From the NCBI RefSeq assembly GCF_016863095.1, contig NZ_BOOF01000020.1, positions 1 to 64,000 on the forward strand: a DNA stretch of 64,000 nucleotides. Direction: 5' to 3'. Position numbers and translations under genes: made by a program. The stretch comes from Microbispora siamensis (lineage in GTDB: Bacteria; Actinomycetota; Actinomycetes; Streptosporangiales; Streptosporangiaceae). Below the pieces are notes generated by a model. That model was not told where the DNA came from and made no database searches. It saw only the letters and a list, made by a program, of their open reading frames with translations. Positions 35,935 to 44,466 of this stretch are shown here, piece after piece (the first letter of the stretch is position 1; each line of letters starts with the position of its first letter).

Positions 35935-36063
35935 CGTTTTTACACGGTCCCTCTCGCGGCCATGTCATCGCACCGGCAATCATGCGTACGGCCGGCGCGG
36001 GCGATGCCGCGCCACAAGGAGACCCACAGGGGGTGCCACGGGGGTGCCACGGGGTGGCCGCGC

Positions 36064-36471
36064 TCACCCGAGCGAGGCCAGCAACTCGTTGCAGGCCTGG
36101 GCGCAGCGCCGGCACGCCTCTGCGCAGACCCGGCAGTGCTCGTGCACGTGGGCGTGCAGGCCGCACTCGTCGCCGCAACTGCGGCACGCCTGCGCGCACG
36201 CCTCGAGTTGGGCCCGCGTCAGGTTCGCGTCGTAGCCCGTGTGCCGCGACAGCACCCGGCCCGTGGTCGCGCAGATGTCGGCGCAGTCGAGGTTGGTGCG
36301 GATGCAGCGGACGAGTTCCGCCACCGCGTGCTCGCTCAGGCAGGCGTCGGCGCAGGCCGTACAGGTCTGGGCGCAGTCGAAGCAGGCCTCGATGCAGTTG
36401 GCGAGCGCCTGTCTGTCCACGCCGCCGAGGTCGGCGGGATAGGTCTCCAGCATCACTCCGGCGTGTCCCAT
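36064..36471 (-). CDS. Four-helix-bundle copper-binding protein (Csp/DUF326)
   Basis: A 135-residue cytosolic protein in which nearly all helices are lined by Cys: CIEACFDCAQTCTACADAC, CIRTNLDCADICA, CAQACRSCGDECGLHAHVHE and CRVCAEACRRCAQAC. This is the pattern of copper storage proteins that hold many Cu(I) ions inside a four-helix bundle. No signal peptide is seen, so it fits the cytosolic Csp3 type. GGAAGGAGCG precedes the ATG at 36471. Short GGGGGTGCCAC direct repeats lie just behind the stop codon (about 36030-36058). Confidence 0.9.
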   Translation of the reverse strand: MGHAGVMLETYPADLGGVDRQALANCIEACFDCAQTCTACADACLSEHAVAELVRCIRTNLDCADICATTGRVLSRHTGYDANLTRAQLEACAQACRSCGDECGLHAHVHEHCRVCAEACRRCAQACNELLASLG

Positions 36472-36624
36472 GGCATCGCTCCTTCCGGTCTCGTACAGAC
36501 GTCTCCGTGAGGAGGCTCTCGGGCCATACCCAGTGGCACGGTCGTAAACGGAGCTGATCCGGCCGGCCGGTGTGCTGATCGTCTTCCCGGGTAGTCGCAG
36601 GGGCACGGAAATCATGGAGGGACC

Positions 36625-36804
36625 ATGGGCTGGAGCTACCGAAAATCGATCAAGATGGGACCGTTCAGGCTCAACCTCTCGCGCGGCGGCGTCGGGCACA
36701 GCTTCGGCGGACGCGCCTTCCGCGTCACCAAGACGGCGGACGGCCGGCGCACCCTCACCGTGAACCTGCCCGGCGGCTTCCACTGGAAGAAGACGCTCGA
36801 CTAG
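36625..36804 (+). CDS. DUF4236 small protein
   Basis: A 59-residue basic protein, MGWSYRKSIKMGPFRLNLSR followed by GGVGHSFGG, which is the classic DUF4236 opening. DUF4236 domains often form the N-terminus of larger proteins; this one is free-standing. GGAGGGACC precedes the ATG. Function is unknown. Confidence 0.85.
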   Translation: MGWSYRKSIKMGPFRLNLSRGGVGHSFGGRAFRVTKTADGRRTLTVNLPGGFHWKKTLD

Positions 36805-37101
36805 CGGCGGGAGACGGCCGGCACGGCGGGCGCGACCCCTTGAGCGCGCCCGCGCTTCCGCCCTCGCTCGAAGTGCCCTGCTTCGGCGGGTCGCGGCCCC
36901 CCGCTGGGGCGGCCGGAGTACGGCAGGACTCCGGCGCGGAAGGACCTGGCGCCGATGGCGAGGGGGCCTGGCCAGGCGTTCGATGACCTGTGGCGCGCCG
37001 GCGGAAAACCCTTTGAGCCTTCCTTCCGGGTTCCCGTATGGTTCCTGCGGCCCCGTCGCAGTGAGGACAGAGGACAAACGCGCGTGACCCCGCCTGCTCT
37101 T
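36805..37101. other. Intergenic region without a recognisable gene
   Basis: I see no supported gene in this stretch between the DUF4236 and DUF1062 genes. Very close to its end, GAGGACAGAGGACAAACGC precedes a six-codon frame (GTG 37085 to TAG 37104, MTPPAL) that stops exactly at the left arm of the inverted repeat described next. Confidence 0.5.
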
Positions 37102-37223
37102 TAGACCTGACACCTTCTTCCGCTCACCTTCACGCCGGCCCTGCCGCCGGCACTGCCGGGCTGCCCGTGTGCGCCCGGTCATACGGCGTTTGAGGCCGCG
37201 CGATCGGCCTCGTGTCAGGTCTA
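37102..37223 (+). promoter_or_regulatory. Long-range inverted repeat in the DUF1062 leader
   Basis: TAGACCTGACAC (37102-37113) is exactly complementary to GTGTCAGGTCTA (37212-37223), 98 bases apart. The right arm ends 8 bases before the ATG at 37232 and adjoins its AGAGAGATC. In mRNA the arms could pair and hold a closed leader structure next to the ribosome-binding site. The six-codon frame ending at the left arm makes attenuation a possibility. Confidence 0.4.
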
Positions 37224-37231
37224 GAGAGATC

Positions 37232-37792
37232 ATGTCTTCACAACCTCATACTGTGCTGCCCTGGGTCGTCCGCCGGACCAGGCTGCCTCTGCTGTCGCTG
37301 CGGTGCGTCGACTGCCGGTCGGAGTCGGCCACCACCGGCGAGGGCAGGTTCCGCGTCAACGCCAACGGAAAGCTGCTGGACGTCTGGCTGCTGGTCCGCT
37401 GCGTGTCCTGCGGCCGGACGAGCAAGCTCACCGTGCACGAGCGAGCGCCGGCCGGCTCCTTCGATGCGGCTGAGCTCGACGGCTACCACGCCAACGACCC
37501 GGAGCTGGTGGCGTCCAGGCTGCTGGACCCGCTGCTCGCCCGGCGCAACCGCTTCACTCTGGACTGGAAGGGGGCCTGGCGGCTGGACACCCCGTCGGCA
37601 TGGCTCGACGAGGAGTGGCCGGTCCAGCTGGAGGTCGTCTTCGAGGATCCGGTGCCGGTGCGCCCGGAGCGGCTCATCGCGCAGGGGCTCGGCCTCAGCA
37701 GGAACGAGGTGCTGCGCCGGGTCAAGTGCGACGTTCCGTTGCGCCGCCCGACGAGCGCCGGATTCACCTTCACCGTGATGCCCGGGGACTAG
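37232..37792 (+). CDS. DUF1062-like zinc-ribbon protein
   Basis: A 186-residue soluble protein with two CxxC pairs near the N-terminus (LRCVDCRSES and LVRCVSCGRTSK), suggesting a zinc ribbon, followed by an acidic, Trp-containing domain and the basic C-terminal LSRNEVLRRVKCDVPLRRP. The architecture matches the DUF1062 family, which has no known function. The start is the ATG at 37232, right after the inverted-repeat arm; the open frame further upstream is not needed. Confidence 0.8.
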   Translation: MSSQPHTVLPWVVRRTRLPLLSLRCVDCRSESATTGEGRFRVNANGKLLDVWLLVRCVSCGRTSKLTVHERAPAGSFDAAELDGYHANDPELVASRLLDPLLARRNRFTLDWKGAWRLDTPSAWLDEEWPVQLEVVFEDPVPVRPERLIAQGLGLSRNEVLRRVKCDVPLRRPTSAGFTFTVMPGD

Positions 37793-37891
37793 CGGCGCGC
37801 CGATCCCTGCGAAGCATCCGTGCGAAACACGCCTCGCCCACGGGCGGCTCCGGCGGTCCGGAGTCGCCCCTGGGCGGTGCCGGCGGTCACG

Positions 37892-38119
37892 TCACTCCTT
37901 CGGATGCAGGGCCGACGGCTTGTGCACCGCCGTCCCGCCGCTCTTGTCGCTGCGCACGAGGAACTGCGGGTCCTCGGGTGAGGCGGCCACGGTGCGGCCC
38001 GCCTCCTCCGTGCGCTCGGTGATCTTCTTCTCGACCTTGCCGACCGCCTCGCCGCCGTGGCTCTTCCAGGTGACCTCGTCGCCCACCGACGGCTCTTCCT
38101 TCTTGTCCTTCTCGCCCAT
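37892..38119 (-). CDS. DUF2945 (hypervirulence-associated TUDOR-like) protein
   Basis: A 75-residue protein whose core EPSVGDEVTWKSHGGEAVGK and DPQFLVRSDKSGG, ending KPSALHPKE, matches the DUF2945 family, a small beta-barrel of TUDOR-like fold. Members often sit with stress genes, and function is unknown. AGGGCGGTGCGC precedes the ATG at 38119. It is divergent from the HicB-like gene. Confidence 0.8.
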   Translation of the reverse strand: MGEKDKKEEPSVGDEVTWKSHGGEAVGKVEKKITERTEEAGRTVAASPEDPQFLVRSDKSGGTAVHKPSALHPKE

Positions 38120-38297
38120 GCGCACCGCCCTACCCGGGGAAACGCGCCGTCCCCCCGGCGGGACATCGGCACACCTCCCTATCAGGCAAAATTCCGGGAC
38201 GAAGCGCGTACGAGCCGGAGCCGGCCCGGTGGGGGATCTCCGCACTGTTGCCCGCGCGCCGGGATTACCCCGGTCCGTTGCCGCGCACGGTGGGAGC

Positions 38298-38522
38298 ATG
38301 GGACGGACCGTGCGGCTGACCGCGACCGTCACTCCCGAGGACGGTGGCCTGTACTGCGCGCGGTGCGTCCAGGTCGAGGTGGCCTGCGAGGGACACACGG
38401 TCGACGAGGCGCTCGACCGGCTGCGGCGCGCACTGGAGCGCTACTTCGAGCGCCGGCCCGCGCCGCACCCGCCCGCGCACCCGCCGATCGTGGTGCCGAT
38501 CGAGGTCAGCTTGCCGGACTGA
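38298..38522 (+). CDS. HicB-like small protein
   Basis: A 74-residue protein with the HicB-type half-fold: a beta-hairpin (VRLTATVTPEDGGLYCARCV), then VEVACEGHTVDEALDRLRRA and a C-terminal Pro-rich strand. HicB proteins are antitoxins of HicA, but no hicA gene is next to it, so it is an orphan or has another role. GGGAG precedes the ATG. Confidence 0.7.
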   Translation: MGRTVRLTATVTPEDGGLYCARCVQVEVACEGHTVDEALDRLRRALERYFERRPAPHPPAHPPIVVPIEVSLPD

Positions 38523-38587
38523 GCCCGCACCGAGGCCGCTTGCGGGCGCGATGGGATCTTTGCGGGTGAAGCTCCCGATCATCATGC

Positions 38588-38678
38588 TTGACCGGACATT
38601 GGTCGTCGGATGCGTGATCACTCCCCGGCACGGCGCTTACCGTCGTGCTCGTACCATCCATGACCTCGGGGGAGTCTC
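38588..38678 (+). promoter_or_regulatory. Conserved leader/promoter block, copy 1
   Basis: TTGACCGGACA (38588), GCTTACC (38635) and GTACC (38651) recur upstream of the paralogous gene at 40579, with exactly the same offsets (47 and 63 bases). GGGGGA and TCTC before the ATG are also shared. This block probably contains the promoter and leader of both genes. Confidence 0.5.
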
Positions 38679-39317
38679 ATGCCTCTCTGTACAGCCGTAC
38701 TGGCCGCCGCCCTGCTCTCCGGGCCGGCCGCCGTGCCGCCGGACCCGGCCCCGCCCGGGACGAGGGCCGCCACGAACAGCAACAACGCCGCGCCGTCGTC
38801 CACGGGCCGGCCGCAACTCGCGTCGCTGCCCGGCATGGCGCCGCAGGCCGGGGAGTTTCCGTTCGCCCTCCCCCAGGCGCCGCCATGGATGGCTCCCAGC
38901 GGGACGGACGGCAGGCGCGACGACAGCACCGCCGCTCCCGAATCGCCGTCCGGGGCGAGCGGCCCCGGCGCCTCAGGCGCGTCCACCAGGCCGGGCACGG
39001 ACACCGCCGGACGGCCCGCCGCGACGGCGGGCGGCACGGCGAGCGACGGAGCGGGCGACAGGCCGGCCGGGACGGAGTCCGAGACCAGGTACGTTCCGGT
39101 GATCGATCCCAAGACACGCGACGTCTTCATCCAGCCCGTCTTCGCTTCCGGCGAGTCCGGGCAGGCGCCGCGGCCGTTCACCTTCGGCCCGATGCAGGGG
39201 GTCCAGTCGACCAGGACCTACCCGGCGTCAAGGGCGGAGCAGAAGGCGGCGCCGCAGAAGACGGCACGCCACAAGACGATCGCCCGGCCACGCCAGCATC
39301 AGCGGCCGCGCGACTGA
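38679..39317 (+). CDS. Exported low-complexity protein, paralogue 1
   Basis: A 212-residue protein of unknown function. Its first 17 residues, MPLCTAVLAAALLSGPA, are identical to those of the protein encoded at 40579 and look like a short signal sequence. A long Pro/Ser/Gly/Thr-rich region follows, with a basic C-terminus. A segment with KTRDVFIQPVFASG lies about two thirds along and corresponds to SPQDVFLHPTSN in the paralogue. No domain is recognised. It may be a cell-surface protein. Confidence 0.7.
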   Translation: MPLCTAVLAAALLSGPAAVPPDPAPPGTRAATNSNNAAPSSTGRPQLASLPGMAPQAGEFPFALPQAPPWMAPSGTDGRRDDSTAAPESPSGASGPGASGASTRPGTDTAGRPAATAGGTASDGAGDRPAGTESETRYVPVIDPKTRDVFIQPVFASGESGQAPRPFTFGPMQGVQSTRTYPASRAEQKAAPQKTARHKTIARPRQHQRPRD

Positions 39318-39374
39318 TGGGCCCGCCCCAGACGGCCTGATGGAAGAGGCCCGTGTGACCGGCCCGTCTGAACG

Positions 39375-39409
39375 GCCCGCCACACCGGTCCTGAGCCGGT
39401 GTGGCGGGC
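39375..39409. terminator. Hairpin terminator
   Basis: GCCCGCCACACCGG (39375-39388) pairs perfectly with 39396-39409 across the loop TCCTGAG. It follows the stop of the exported paralogue by 57 bases and precedes TCTTCC. Confidence 0.7.
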
Positions 39410-39579
39410 TCTTCCGGTGTCGCCGTCCGCAGGGGTCGAAAAGGCGCGGGCGGTCGTGCGGGTGGCACGCCCGGCACCGCGTCCGGTCCCAGGACCGATC
39501 GGTGCGTCCGTTCCGTGTCTCATCACGCACCTGACCCGCCACCCAGCAACGACCTTTCCACGACTAAGGAAGCACGATC

Positions 39580-40239
39580 ATGAATACCCGTCTGCTCGCC
39601 CTTGCCGCCCTGACCGCGGCGCTTTCGATGTCCGCGGCGTGCGGTAGCCAGGGCGGCGGCAACCCCGCGGCTCCGGTCGCGGCCAACGAGACCGCCACGG
39701 ACATGGCCAGCGAGACCCCCAGCGCCGAGGCGAGCGAGAGCCCCTCCGCGACCCCGTCGCCGTCGGTCGCCGGTTCGCCTGTCGGGGCGGGATGCTCCTC
39801 GCTGCCGGCCTCGGGTAAGGGCAGCCCCGCCGAGCTGGCCAAGGTGCCGGTCGGCACCGCGTTGTCCGACATCCCGTCGCTGTCCACGCTCGCGCGCGTG
39901 GTGAAGAAGGCCGGGCTGGCCGAGACACTCAACTCCGCCCAGGACATCACGGTGTTCGCGCCGACGAACGACGCGTTCAACAAGATTCCGAAGAACCAGC
40001 TCGACCAGCTGATGTCGAACCGCAAGTCGCTCAGGGGACTGCTGGCCTACCACGTGGTCAAGGGACGCAAGGCGCCGGCGGACATGCACGGCGAGCTGAC
40101 CTCCCTCGAGGGCCGCAAGCTCACCGTCTCGGGGTCCGACTCCAGCCTCAAGGTCAACGATGCCGCCGTGACCTGCGGGAACATCGCGACGAGCAACGCC
40201 ACTGTCTACCAGGTCGACAAGGTCCTCATGCCGAGGTAA
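39580..40239 (+). CDS. Fasciclin-domain lipoprotein
   Basis: A 219-residue surface lipoprotein. The signal peptide ends near SMSAACGSQ, with Cys as lipid anchor. A flexible Thr/Ser/Pro-rich stretch of about 60 residues leads to one fasciclin (FAS1) domain: ITVFAPTNDAFNKIP (H1 box), then LLAYHVVKGRKAPADM and the H2-like ending NATVYQVDKVLMPR. FAS1 domains mediate adhesion; in actinobacteria such proteins (MPT70-like) are exported and of unclear role. AAGGAAG precedes the ATG. Hairpins lie before and after the gene, so it is monocistronic. Confidence 0.9.
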   Translation: MNTRLLALAALTAALSMSAACGSQGGGNPAAPVAANETATDMASETPSAEASESPSATPSPSVAGSPVGAGCSSLPASGKGSPAELAKVPVGTALSDIPSLSTLARVVKKAGLAETLNSAQDITVFAPTNDAFNKIPKNQLDQLMSNRKSLRGLLAYHVVKGRKAPADMHGELTSLEGRKLTVSGSDSSLKVNDAAVTCGNIATSNATVYQVDKVLMPR

Positions 40240-40264
40240 CCGGCCGTCGTCCTGAGACACCTTC

Positions 40265-40296
40265 ACGGGGGTGAGCCGCTCGCGGCTCACCCCCGT
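40265..40296. terminator. Hairpin terminator behind the fasciclin gene
   Basis: ACGGGGGTGAGCCG (40265-40278) pairs perfectly with 40283-40296 across the loop CTCG and is followed by TCTGTTC. It lies 26 bases behind the stop codon. Confidence 0.75.
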
Positions 40297-40482
40297 TCTG
40301 TTCGCCGCGGGGATACGCCCCGTCGCCCGGTTCCGGCACTTCAGCGATAAGCACGTACGTCTTCTTCAGGCCTATTTCGACTTTTATGGCCACCAGGCAT
40401 TTTGATCCCGTCTGGTGGCGTTTCCGCATATGGCGAGCAGGGGCGGCGTGGGGCCTATGTCCTGAAGCGGCTGATCCTCTTA

Positions 40483-40578
40483 TTTGACCGGACACTGAGC
40501 GTCGGGTCCGTGATGGCCCGGCATCGTGCGCTTACCTTCGTCCTTGTACCGTCCATCGGATTTTCGGGGGAAATTCTC
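40483..40578 (+). promoter_or_regulatory. Conserved leader/promoter block, copy 2
   Basis: TTGACCGGACA (40483), GCTTACC (40530) and GTACC (40546) repeat the block at 38588 with unchanged spacing. The block is 96 bases long against 91 in copy 1; the difference lies after the last element. The rest of 40297-40482 shows nothing I can support. Confidence 0.5.
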
Positions 40579-41328
40579 ATGCCTCTTTGCACTGCCGTAC
40601 TCGCCGCGGCTCTCCTGTCCGGTCCCGCGCCTGCGGATCCGGCTCCGCTGTCCGCCAAGGAGCCGATGTCGCCCGGCAAGCAGATCGCCGCCATGGCGAT
40701 GAACCACCCGGAGGAGCCCGACTTCGTCGCGTCCAAGGCCCTGGACATCCTGGACAAGGGCGCGAAGGTCGGCCCGTTCTTCCCGGCGGACGACGAGTCC
40801 GACAACCGGGCGAACGGCCCGGCGACGAACGGCCAGAGCGCCCAGGGCCCGACAGCCGGCAGGCAGGCGCCCGGCGGCGGCACGGCCGACAGCCGGCAGG
40901 CCGGCACGCAGCCGGCCGGAGGCCCCGCAGGGGGCAACCCGCTGGCCGGCGTCCCGGTGGTGGGCGGCAGGCCCGCCGGCGGCCAGATGAACGGGAACCA
41001 GGCGAACGGCTCGCAGCCGGGCTCCATGTTCACGATGCCCGCCACCGGCAAGAACAACAGCCAGCGCTCGCCGCAGGACGTCTTCCTTCACCCCACGTCC
41101 AACCAGCCGACGTACACCAAGCTGTCCGGCAACGACTTCGCGGGCAAGCCGCCGAGCAAGCAGGCCGACGACGAGGACGCCGGCGCCTGGGCGCGGCCGC
41201 TCCAGGGGTGGGGCATGCCGAAGGCGGGCAAGGCGAAGCACGCCGTCAAGGCCAAGCCCAAGGCCCAGGTCAAGGCGCAGCCCAAGGCGGCCGCCGACGA
41301 CTTCTGGAACATGCCGGGCTGGGACTGA
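40579..41328 (+). CDS. Exported low-complexity protein, paralogue 2
   Basis: A 249-residue protein of unknown function that shares its first 17 residues and its upstream block with the gene at 38679. After the short signal-like N-terminus comes a helical segment (PGKQIAAMAMNHPEEPDFV), a Gly/Gln/Pro/Asn-rich middle (GGRPAGGQMNGNQANGSQPG), the SPQDVFLHP segment, and a Lys/Ala-rich region (KAKPKAQVKAQPKAAADDFW) ending in MPGWD. It may bind acidic cell-wall polymers through the basic region, but this is a guess. I start it at the shared ATG, not at the longer open frame. Confidence 0.72.
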   Translation: MPLCTAVLAAALLSGPAPADPAPLSAKEPMSPGKQIAAMAMNHPEEPDFVASKALDILDKGAKVGPFFPADDESDNRANGPATNGQSAQGPTAGRQAPGGGTADSRQAGTQPAGGPAGGNPLAGVPVVGGRPAGGQMNGNQANGSQPGSMFTMPATGKNNSQRSPQDVFLHPTSNQPTYTKLSGNDFAGKPPSKQADDEDAGAWARPLQGWGMPKAGKAKHAVKAKPKAQVKAQPKAAADDFWNMPGWD

Positions 41329-41366
41329 GCGCCCGCGCCGCGGTGAGGTGACGCGGTGGCACGACG

Positions 41367-41395
41367 GAGGGGTGAGCCGGGCCGGCTCACCCCTC
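41367..41395. terminator. Hairpin between convergent genes
   Basis: GAGGGGTGAGCC (41367-41378) pairs with GGCTCACCCCTC (41384-41395) across GGGCC. It lies between the exported paralogue and the small minus-strand gene, and overlaps the last gene's stop codon by two bases. Confidence 0.65.
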
Positions 41396-41594
41396 ATCCT
41401 TGTCCGCGGGCCCTGGCGGCGTGACCCAGGTCGACGACCTCCACCAGGTCGGCGAGATCGACGTGGGCCGCCACCTCCGCGACCGAGGCGCAGTAGCCGA
41501 TGTGGTAGCCGAGGTGCCGTACGCGCAGCAGCGGGCGGCCCTCGATGACGACCGGGTCCACCTCGTGCCCCTCCGAGCTCACCCACCTGCGCAT
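41394..41594 (-). CDS. Small conserved-looking protein, unknown
   Basis: A 66-residue protein, MRRWVSSEGHEVDPVVIEGR followed by PLLRVRHLGYHIGYCASV and an Ala/Val/Asp-rich helix. No family is recognised with certainty. No purine-rich site precedes the ATG, so a leaderless transcript is possible. Its composition looks like a real protein, but support is modest. Confidence 0.5.
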   Translation of the reverse strand: MRRWVSSEGHEVDPVVIEGRPLLRVRHLGYHIGYCASVAEVAAHVDLADLVEVVDLGHAARARGQG

Positions 41595-41761
41595 GCGGGA
41601 AGAGTAGGAAACGCCAGGTCATGGGCGGGTAAACGGGTCAGTGGCGAGCCTGGGGACGAGCCAATGCGGACACAAGACTGCAAAATCGGCGAAAACCGGC
41701 TCGATCTCCGGGTATGGGGGCAACCGTCGGGACCGAGGGGACCGGGGCCGGGGTGATCGGC

Positions 41762-43927
41762 ATGACGAGCGGGTGGACGTTCGAGGGGCAGCCCAGCGCC
41801 ATCGGTGGAGGCGCCATGACGCTCGTGGCCGGGGGATCGTTCTGCGTGTCGGCCCGCAACGGCGACATCCTGCCCGGGGCGGCGCAGGGGATCTACTACG
41901 CCGACACCCGGCTGCTGTCCCACTGGGAACTGCGCGTCGACGACGGCCCGATCGAGGAGCTCCAGGTGGTGACCGGCGAGCCGTACCACGCGACCTTCGT
42001 CGGCCGGGCGGCGCCGCGGCCGGGGCAGGCGGAGAGCACGCTGCTGGTCGTGCGCGACCGGTACGTCGGCGGCGGGCTGTCGGAGGACGTCACCATCCGC
42101 AACATGTCCCATGAGCCGGCCGGCTGCATGGTGACCCTGCACATCGGCTCCGACGTGTGCGACCTGTTCGAGGTGAAGACCCACCGGGTGCACTGGGTGG
42201 CCGACGTGACGACCACGGCGGAGGAGCGGTCGCTGCGGATGTTCTCCGTCAGCAAGGGCAGGGGGGTGCGGGTGGTCGCCAGAGCCGACGGCACCCCGGT
42301 GCTGCCGGTGGTCAACCCGCGCCTGCTCGTCTTCCGCGTGGTGGTGCCGCCGCGCGGCGAGTGGGGGGCCTGCCTGCAGGCCAACCCGATCATCGACGGG
42401 GTCGAGACCGCGCCGTGGTATTCGGAGAAGCGGCTGTCGCCCGCGCTGGCCCGGCGGGCGGGACAGCTGTTCGAGTGGGACAAGCGCCTGCCCAAGGTGA
42501 CGACGACCAACACCGCTCTGGCGGGAATCCTGCGCCAGTCCCACAACGACCTCGGCGCGCTGCGGCTGTTCGACCCCGAGCATCCCGAGCTGCCGCCCAC
42601 CGTCGCGGCCGGGGCCCCCTGGTTCATGACGCTGTTCGGCCGCGACTCGCTGCTCACCTCGTGGATGGCCCTGCCGCTCGACCCCGAACTGGCGCACGGC
42701 ACGCTCGGCCGGCTGGCCGCCCTGCAGGGCACCAAGATCGACCCGTTGACCGAGGAGGAGCCCGGGAAGATCATGCACGAGCTGCGCTACGGCGCCCGGC
42801 AGGACGACACGTCGGCCGGCGGGCACGCCTACTACGGCTCGGTCGACTCCAGCCCGCTGTTCGTCATCCTCCTCGGCGAGCTGCGCCGCTGGGGCCTGCA
42901 CCGGGCGGCGGTGGAGCGGCTGCTCCCGCACGCGGACGCCGCGCTGGAGTGGATCGAGCGGTACGGCATGCGTGACGGGTTCCTGTGGTATCAGCGGAAG
43001 ACCGACCAGGGCCTGCTCAACCAGGGCTGGAAGGACTCCTTCGACGGCATCAACTTCGCCGACGGCACGATCGCCCGGCCGCCCATCGCCCTGGCCGAGG
43101 TGCAGGGGTACGTCTACGCCGCCTGCATCGCCCGCCACTACTTCGCCCAGGAGGCGGGCGACACCGAGACCGAGCGGCGCTACCGGGAACGGGCCGCCGA
43201 ACTGCGCGCCCGGTTCAACGAACGGTTCTGGCTGCCCCACCGCGGCTACTTCGCGGTCGGGCTCGACCACGATGGCCGCCCGATCGACGCGCTCGCCTCC
43301 AACATGGGCCACTGCCTGTGGTCGGGCATCGTCGATCGCGACAAGGCGGGGACCGTGGCCGAGCACCTGCTGTCGCCCCGGATGTTCACCGGCTTCGGCA
43401 TCCGCACCCTCGCCTCCGACATGGGCGCCTACAACCCGATGAGCTATCACAACGGGTCGGTCTGGCCGCACGACAGCGCGCTCGTGGCGGCCGGGCTCAT
43501 GCGCTACGGATTCGTGGAGGAGGCCCAGCGCGTCGCCACCGGCCTGCTCGACGCCGCCCGCGCCTTCGGCGACCGGCTCCCCGAGCTCTTCTGCGGGTTC
43601 GACAGGGCGGAGTTCGACGTGCCGGTGCCCTACCCGACCTCGTGCTCCCCGCAGGCGTGGGCCTCGGCCACCCCGATCCAGCTCCTGCGGCTCCTGCTGC
43701 GCGTCGACCCGTGGGTGCCGTACGGCAAGGTGTGGCTCGCGCCGGTGCTGCCCAAGGGGTTCGGGGAGCTGCGCATCTCCGGCTTTCCGCTCGCCGGTGC
43801 GCGGGTCGATCTGGAGGCCCGGGAGGACAGCGGCGAGGTGTACGTGAGCGGCCTGCCCGAGGAGGTGCGCCTCATCACGGAGCCCCGCCCGCCGGCGAGC
43901 GCCGGCATCCGGCCCTGTTCCCCCTGA
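41762..43927 (+). CDS. Amylo-alpha-1,6-glucosidase / glycogen-debranching-type enzyme
   Basis: A 721-residue enzyme with the GDE_N_bis beta-sandwich (SARNGDILPGAAQGIYYADT, then LLSHWELRVDDG) and an (alpha/alpha)6 barrel. The barrel motifs PWFMTLFGRDSLLTSWMALP, YYGSVDSSPLFVILLGEL, LNQGWKDSFDGINFADG and the late NPMSYHNGSVWPHDSALVAA are those of bacterial amylo-1,6-glucosidase-like proteins. It probably trims alpha-1,6 branches or hydrolyses related glucosides inside the cell; many homologues are uncharacterised. ATG 41762 with GGGGTGATC upstream is preferred over ATG 41714. It does not form an operon with its neighbours. Confidence 0.9.
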   Translation: MTSGWTFEGQPSAIGGGAMTLVAGGSFCVSARNGDILPGAAQGIYYADTRLLSHWELRVDDGPIEELQVVTGEPYHATFVGRAAPRPGQAESTLLVVRDRYVGGGLSEDVTIRNMSHEPAGCMVTLHIGSDVCDLFEVKTHRVHWVADVTTTAEERSLRMFSVSKGRGVRVVARADGTPVLPVVNPRLLVFRVVVPPRGEWGACLQANPIIDGVETAPWYSEKRLSPALARRAGQLFEWDKRLPKVTTTNTALAGILRQSHNDLGALRLFDPEHPELPPTVAAGAPWFMTLFGRDSLLTSWMALPLDPELAHGTLGRLAALQGTKIDPLTEEEPGKIMHELRYGARQDDTSAGGHAYYGSVDSSPLFVILLGELRRWGLHRAAVERLLPHADAALEWIERYGMRDGFLWYQRKTDQGLLNQGWKDSFDGINFADGTIARPPIALAEVQGYVYAACIARHYFAQEAGDTETERRYRERAAELRARFNERFWLPHRGYFAVGLDHDGRPIDALASNMGHCLWSGIVDRDKAGTVAEHLLSPRMFTGFGIRTLASDMGAYNPMSYHNGSVWPHDSALVAAGLMRYGFVEEAQRVATGLLDAARAFGDRLPELFCGFDRAEFDVPVPYPTSCSPQAWASATPIQLLRLLLRVDPWVPYGKVWLAPVLPKGFGELRISGFPLAGARVDLEAREDSGEVYVSGLPEEVRLITEPRPPASAGIRPCSP

Positions 43928-43998
43928 GCCGGCCGGGCCTTGCAGGGGGCGGCTGCCGGAGCGGGGCGAGCGCCGATCGCCTCGGGCATAGTGGAGCC

Positions 43999-44466
43999 AT
44001 GGCCGAGGACCTGAACTACTACTCGACGCTCATCGCGGTCGCCGACGACTGCCCGGTGACCGCTGCGGAAGTGCCCAGGGCCCGGGGCGGCAAGCCCACC
44101 GTCGCCGTCCTCCAGTACGAGCTGATCTCCGGCGCGCCGTACGGGCTGACGCAGGAGGACGTGTTGTTCGAGACCTGGCTGCGCCGCCAGGACCTGCCGG
44201 CGGACCTGCCCGGCGAACGGCGCGCGGAGCTCAGGAAGGAGTTCTTCTCCCGTTCCCAGGCGTGCCTGAGGTCGTCGCCGCTGGCGAAGAGGTACGGCTG
44301 GGGGCTGCTGTTCGACCGGGACGGCCGGATCGCGCTGTGCCCCATGGAGTCGGAGGAATACCGGCGCCTGGTGGAGGGCGCGTCCCACGGTGCGCAGGCC
44401 GGTGCGCAGGCCGGTGCGGACGGCGGCGTGCGGGTGCTCAAGGCAATGCGCTCACGCCGCTCCTGA
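43999..44466 (+). CDS. DUF6157-like protein
   Basis: A 155-residue soluble protein starting AEDLNYYSTLIAVADDCPVT, with VAVLQYELISGAPYGLTQED and KRYGWGLLFDRDGRIALCPM. This pattern fits the DUF6157 family (name from memory), of unknown function. The C-terminal GAQAGAQAGADGG is a small tandem repeat. GTGGAGCC precedes the ATG. A 19-bp direct repeat spans its last codons and stop. Confidence 0.78.
   Translation: MAEDLNYYSTLIAVADDCPVTAAEVPRARGGKPTVAVLQYELISGAPYGLTQEDVLFETWLRRQDLPADLPGERRAELRKEFFSRSQACLRSSPLAKRYGWGLLFDRDGRIALCPMESEEYRRLVEGASHGAQAGAQAGADGGVRVLKAMRSRRS

Noticed and set aside
36030..36058. Short GGGGGTGCCAC tandem repeats as a possible CRISPR or origin element
   Set aside because: Only two to three units without spacers; no cas or replication genes nearby.
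41400..41756. Plus-strand frame opposite the small minus-strand gene
   Set aside because: No motif, no ribosome-binding site, and it overlaps the terminator hairpin region behind the exported paralogue.
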